Notes under the pieces: generated by a model | What the model saw: the letters and a program-made list of their open reading frames with translations, nothing else | Databases searched by the model: none | What the model was told of the DNA's origin: nothing | Shown: positions 62,658-64,000 of the stretch, piece after piece | Layout: each line of letters starts with the position of its first letter | Position numbering within the stretch: position 1 is the stretch's first letter | Source: V1-33 sp964523105 | Lineage (GTDB): Bacteria; Verrucomicrobiota; Verrucomicrobiia; Verrucomicrobiales; V1-33 | Assembly: GCA_964523105.1 (NCBI GenBank) | Contig: CAZFZN010000011.1 | Coordinates: 62,001 to 126,000, forward strand | DNA: 64,000 nt | Direction of reading: 5' to 3' | Position numbers and translations under genes: made by a program

Positions 62658-63872
62658 TCAGTCCGTGGGGAATCCCCTGGAGATGGCCATGTAGCTCGGC
62701 AGTCGCATGAGAGTCGCCGGGCCGTCGATCACCCGGTCCGGTGCCAGGCTCGCCGTATTTCCGTCAGGAATGGGCGACAGCGCGAGGATCGACGCGTTGT
62801 TCTCGTCCAGAAAGTAAAGTTCGTGGTCGAAGCGGATCACGGACCGCAAATGCACTCCGGCTCCCTCGATCGTCACCTGTTTGGGCGTGACGGCGCCGGA
62901 GGCGGTGCCGATGTTGTCGATCACGAAAAGCACATTGGTATCGTCCACGGCGAACATGCGGCCGTTGGCGATTTCGATGCTTCTGACCTTCGACCACGGA
63001 CCGGTAATGGTGCGGGCGGGATTGGTGGCGCCGTTCGCCCCTGACGGACTGTTGAAGACCATGATCCGGCTCGAATTGAGCGCCGCCCCGCTGGTATCCA
63101 CGACGTAGAGTTTGCCGCCATCCAGCTTGAGCGCATCGATCGTCATTTTGACTGTGCCCGCCGTGGCAAATGGGACGCGGTCATCCGGGCCGAAAGTTCT
63201 ATCCGGCGGAATGTCTCCGTCGAAAGCGGCGGAGGATACGCCATCGAAAACGAGGATGCCGCTGTCGGCCTGAGTGGAGCCAGTGAAGAGGCGGTCGGCG
63301 TCGCGGTCGTAGGCGAACGCGATGGCGCTTGCGAGCCCGGTGCTGGTGCCGTTGACCTCGATGTCAGGAAGCCGCGAGCCGACCGCGGTGGTGGCATCAT
63401 TCCAACCCAGAATGCCCCCGTTTCCACGGCTGATCAGCAACCGGCCGCTGGCGGTGACCACGGTGGCCCTCGGCTGCGTCAGTCCGGTGGCGGCGCTTCT
63501 GCTGAGCCGGGTCGAGGGCGCCACGTTTCCCCGCGCGGTGTCGAAATTGACGAAGCTGATAAAGTCTTCCTGCTGATTGACCACGTAGAGCGCGGCATTG
63601 CCTCTGAGGCGGAAAAAACCATGCTGCGGGATGACGGGCGCCACAACCCTCCGCCGGCCATCGAGCAGCGCGGGCGGCGAGGGCACCGGCAGCCACTGTT
63701 GGAGATTGAGGCTGGTTTCCAACTGCACGATCCCTTCTGTCTCCGGCCATGAAACCGAAACCGAGCCCTGGGAGATGAGATCGATTTCCAGCTCAGGCAG
63801 CGCCCGCAGTTCCCCCGCACAGAGGATCCCGGCCAGGGAGATCAGAAAGCCGGTGCTCGGAGTCGCTTTCAT
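62658..63872 (-). CDS. Secreted beta-propeller-like protein
   Basis: A 404-residue protein with signal peptide (MKATPSTGFLISLAGILCA). Six or so repeated strands with D-rich turns (ALYVVNQQEDFISFVNF, GGKLYVVDTSGA, NGRMFAVDDTNVLFVIDN, HELYFLDENNASILAL) suggest a propeller. The N-terminal part (ISQGSVSVSWPET) looks like a short FN3/SMC-type strand region. No catalytic residues were recognised. The function is unknown. No gene can be supported from 63873 to the window end. Confidence 0.72.
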   Translation of the reverse strand: MKATPSTGFLISLAGILCAGELRALPELEIDLISQGSVSVSWPETEGIVQLETSLNLQQWLPVPSPPALLDGRRRVVAPVIPQHGFFRLRGNAALYVVNQQEDFISFVNFDTARGNVAPSTRLSRSAATGLTQPRATVVTASGRLLISRGNGGILGWNDATTAVGSRLPDIEVNGTSTGLASAIAFAYDRDADRLFTGSTQADSGILVFDGVSSAAFDGDIPPDRTFGPDDRVPFATAGTVKMTIDALKLDGGKLYVVDTSGAALNSSRIMVFNSPSGANGATNPARTITGPWSKVRSIEIANGRMFAVDDTNVLFVIDNIGTASGAVTPKQVTIEGAGVHLRSVIRFDHELYFLDENNASILALSPIPDGNTASLAPDRVIDGPATLMRLPSYMAISRGFPTD

Positions 63873-64000
63873 AGACGCGCAGGTTGACGGATTCCGCCGG
63901 CAGGGGAAGCAAAATCGCCCCCGCACCCGCGGCCCGGAAGGCCGGGGCCCCGGGGGTGACGCGCCGGCCGGCCCGGGCGGGAGATAGCGCGGGGCCGGCG

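Noticed and set aside
63873..64000. Start of another gene at the window edge
   Set aside because: The last 128 bases are very GC-rich with no convincing start codon or frame, so nothing can be supported.

Overview
The window is GC-rich, densely packed bacterial chromosome, most likely from a member of the Verrucomicrobiota. The evidence is a DUF1501 protein translationally coupled to a PSCyt1/DUF1549/DUF1553 protein, a Cys-type sulfatase together with a formylglycine-generating enzyme, many secreted proteins of unknown function, few clear Shine-Dalgarno sites, and several families of paired inverted intergenic repeats. No rRNA, tRNA, CRISPR array, integrase or transposase gene was seen.

Layout. 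1-3894 (-): a metzincin-type secreted metalloprotease with PKD and Calx-beta repeats, cut by the window edge. 4107-6983 (+): an HD hydrolase and an ABC permease/ATPase pair. 7046-10314 (-): a sulfatase and an M32 carboxypeptidase separated by a nested tandem/inverted repeat block. 10467-15773: NAD synthetase, endonuclease I, L,D-transpeptidase (-) and a GlcD-type oxidase. 15783-16258 (-): a ParE-type toxin broken by an amber codon, with its antitoxin. 16306-18069 (-): an amidohydrolase. 18256-22254 (+): a cytochrome oxidase assembly group (ctaA, ctaB, SCO, DUF420) interrupted by an antisense DUF1877 gene. 22304-26326: prepilin peptidase (-), an unknown secreted protein coupled to a secreted formylglycine-generating enzyme (+), and ApbE (-). 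26323-35852 (-): a TIGR03663-like membrane protein, the DUF1501/DUF1549 pair, a small HMA-like protein with an in-frame UGA, an FAD monooxygenase and a GntP-type permease. 35901-37921: a 282-bp direct duplication flanking a PIN-domain toxin-antitoxin module. 37675-47442 (-): a DUF3482 GTPase, DUF2868 partner, 31-residue membrane peptide, FHA/coiled-coil protein, RsmB and unknown envelope proteins. 47851-55376: a DUF6941-like protein, a UbiA-like membrane protein, a VIT-domain protein (-) and two related secreted proteins. 55519-57570 (+): rpsN, an FmdB zinc ribbon and a CNNM/CBS protein. 57519-60200 (-): fdhD, a HAD phosphatase, an MGMT-like protein and pabA/trpG. 60284-62578 (+): an LtaS/EptA-like enzyme. 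62658-63872 (-): a secreted propeller-like protein.

The strongest unusual signal is at 32739-33068. This is a 109-codon gene for a secreted heavy-metal-associated-like protein in which the first cysteine of the CxxC metal site is replaced by UGA. The frame is intact on both sides, a hairpin of the size and spacing expected for a bacterial SECIS follows the UGA, and a strong intrinsic terminator follows the gene. It is a candidate UxxC selenoprotein, although a nonsense mutation is not excluded. A second theme is the intergenic repeats: at least five families of paired inverted repeats sit between genes, and several supply the start or stop codons of neighbouring genes.
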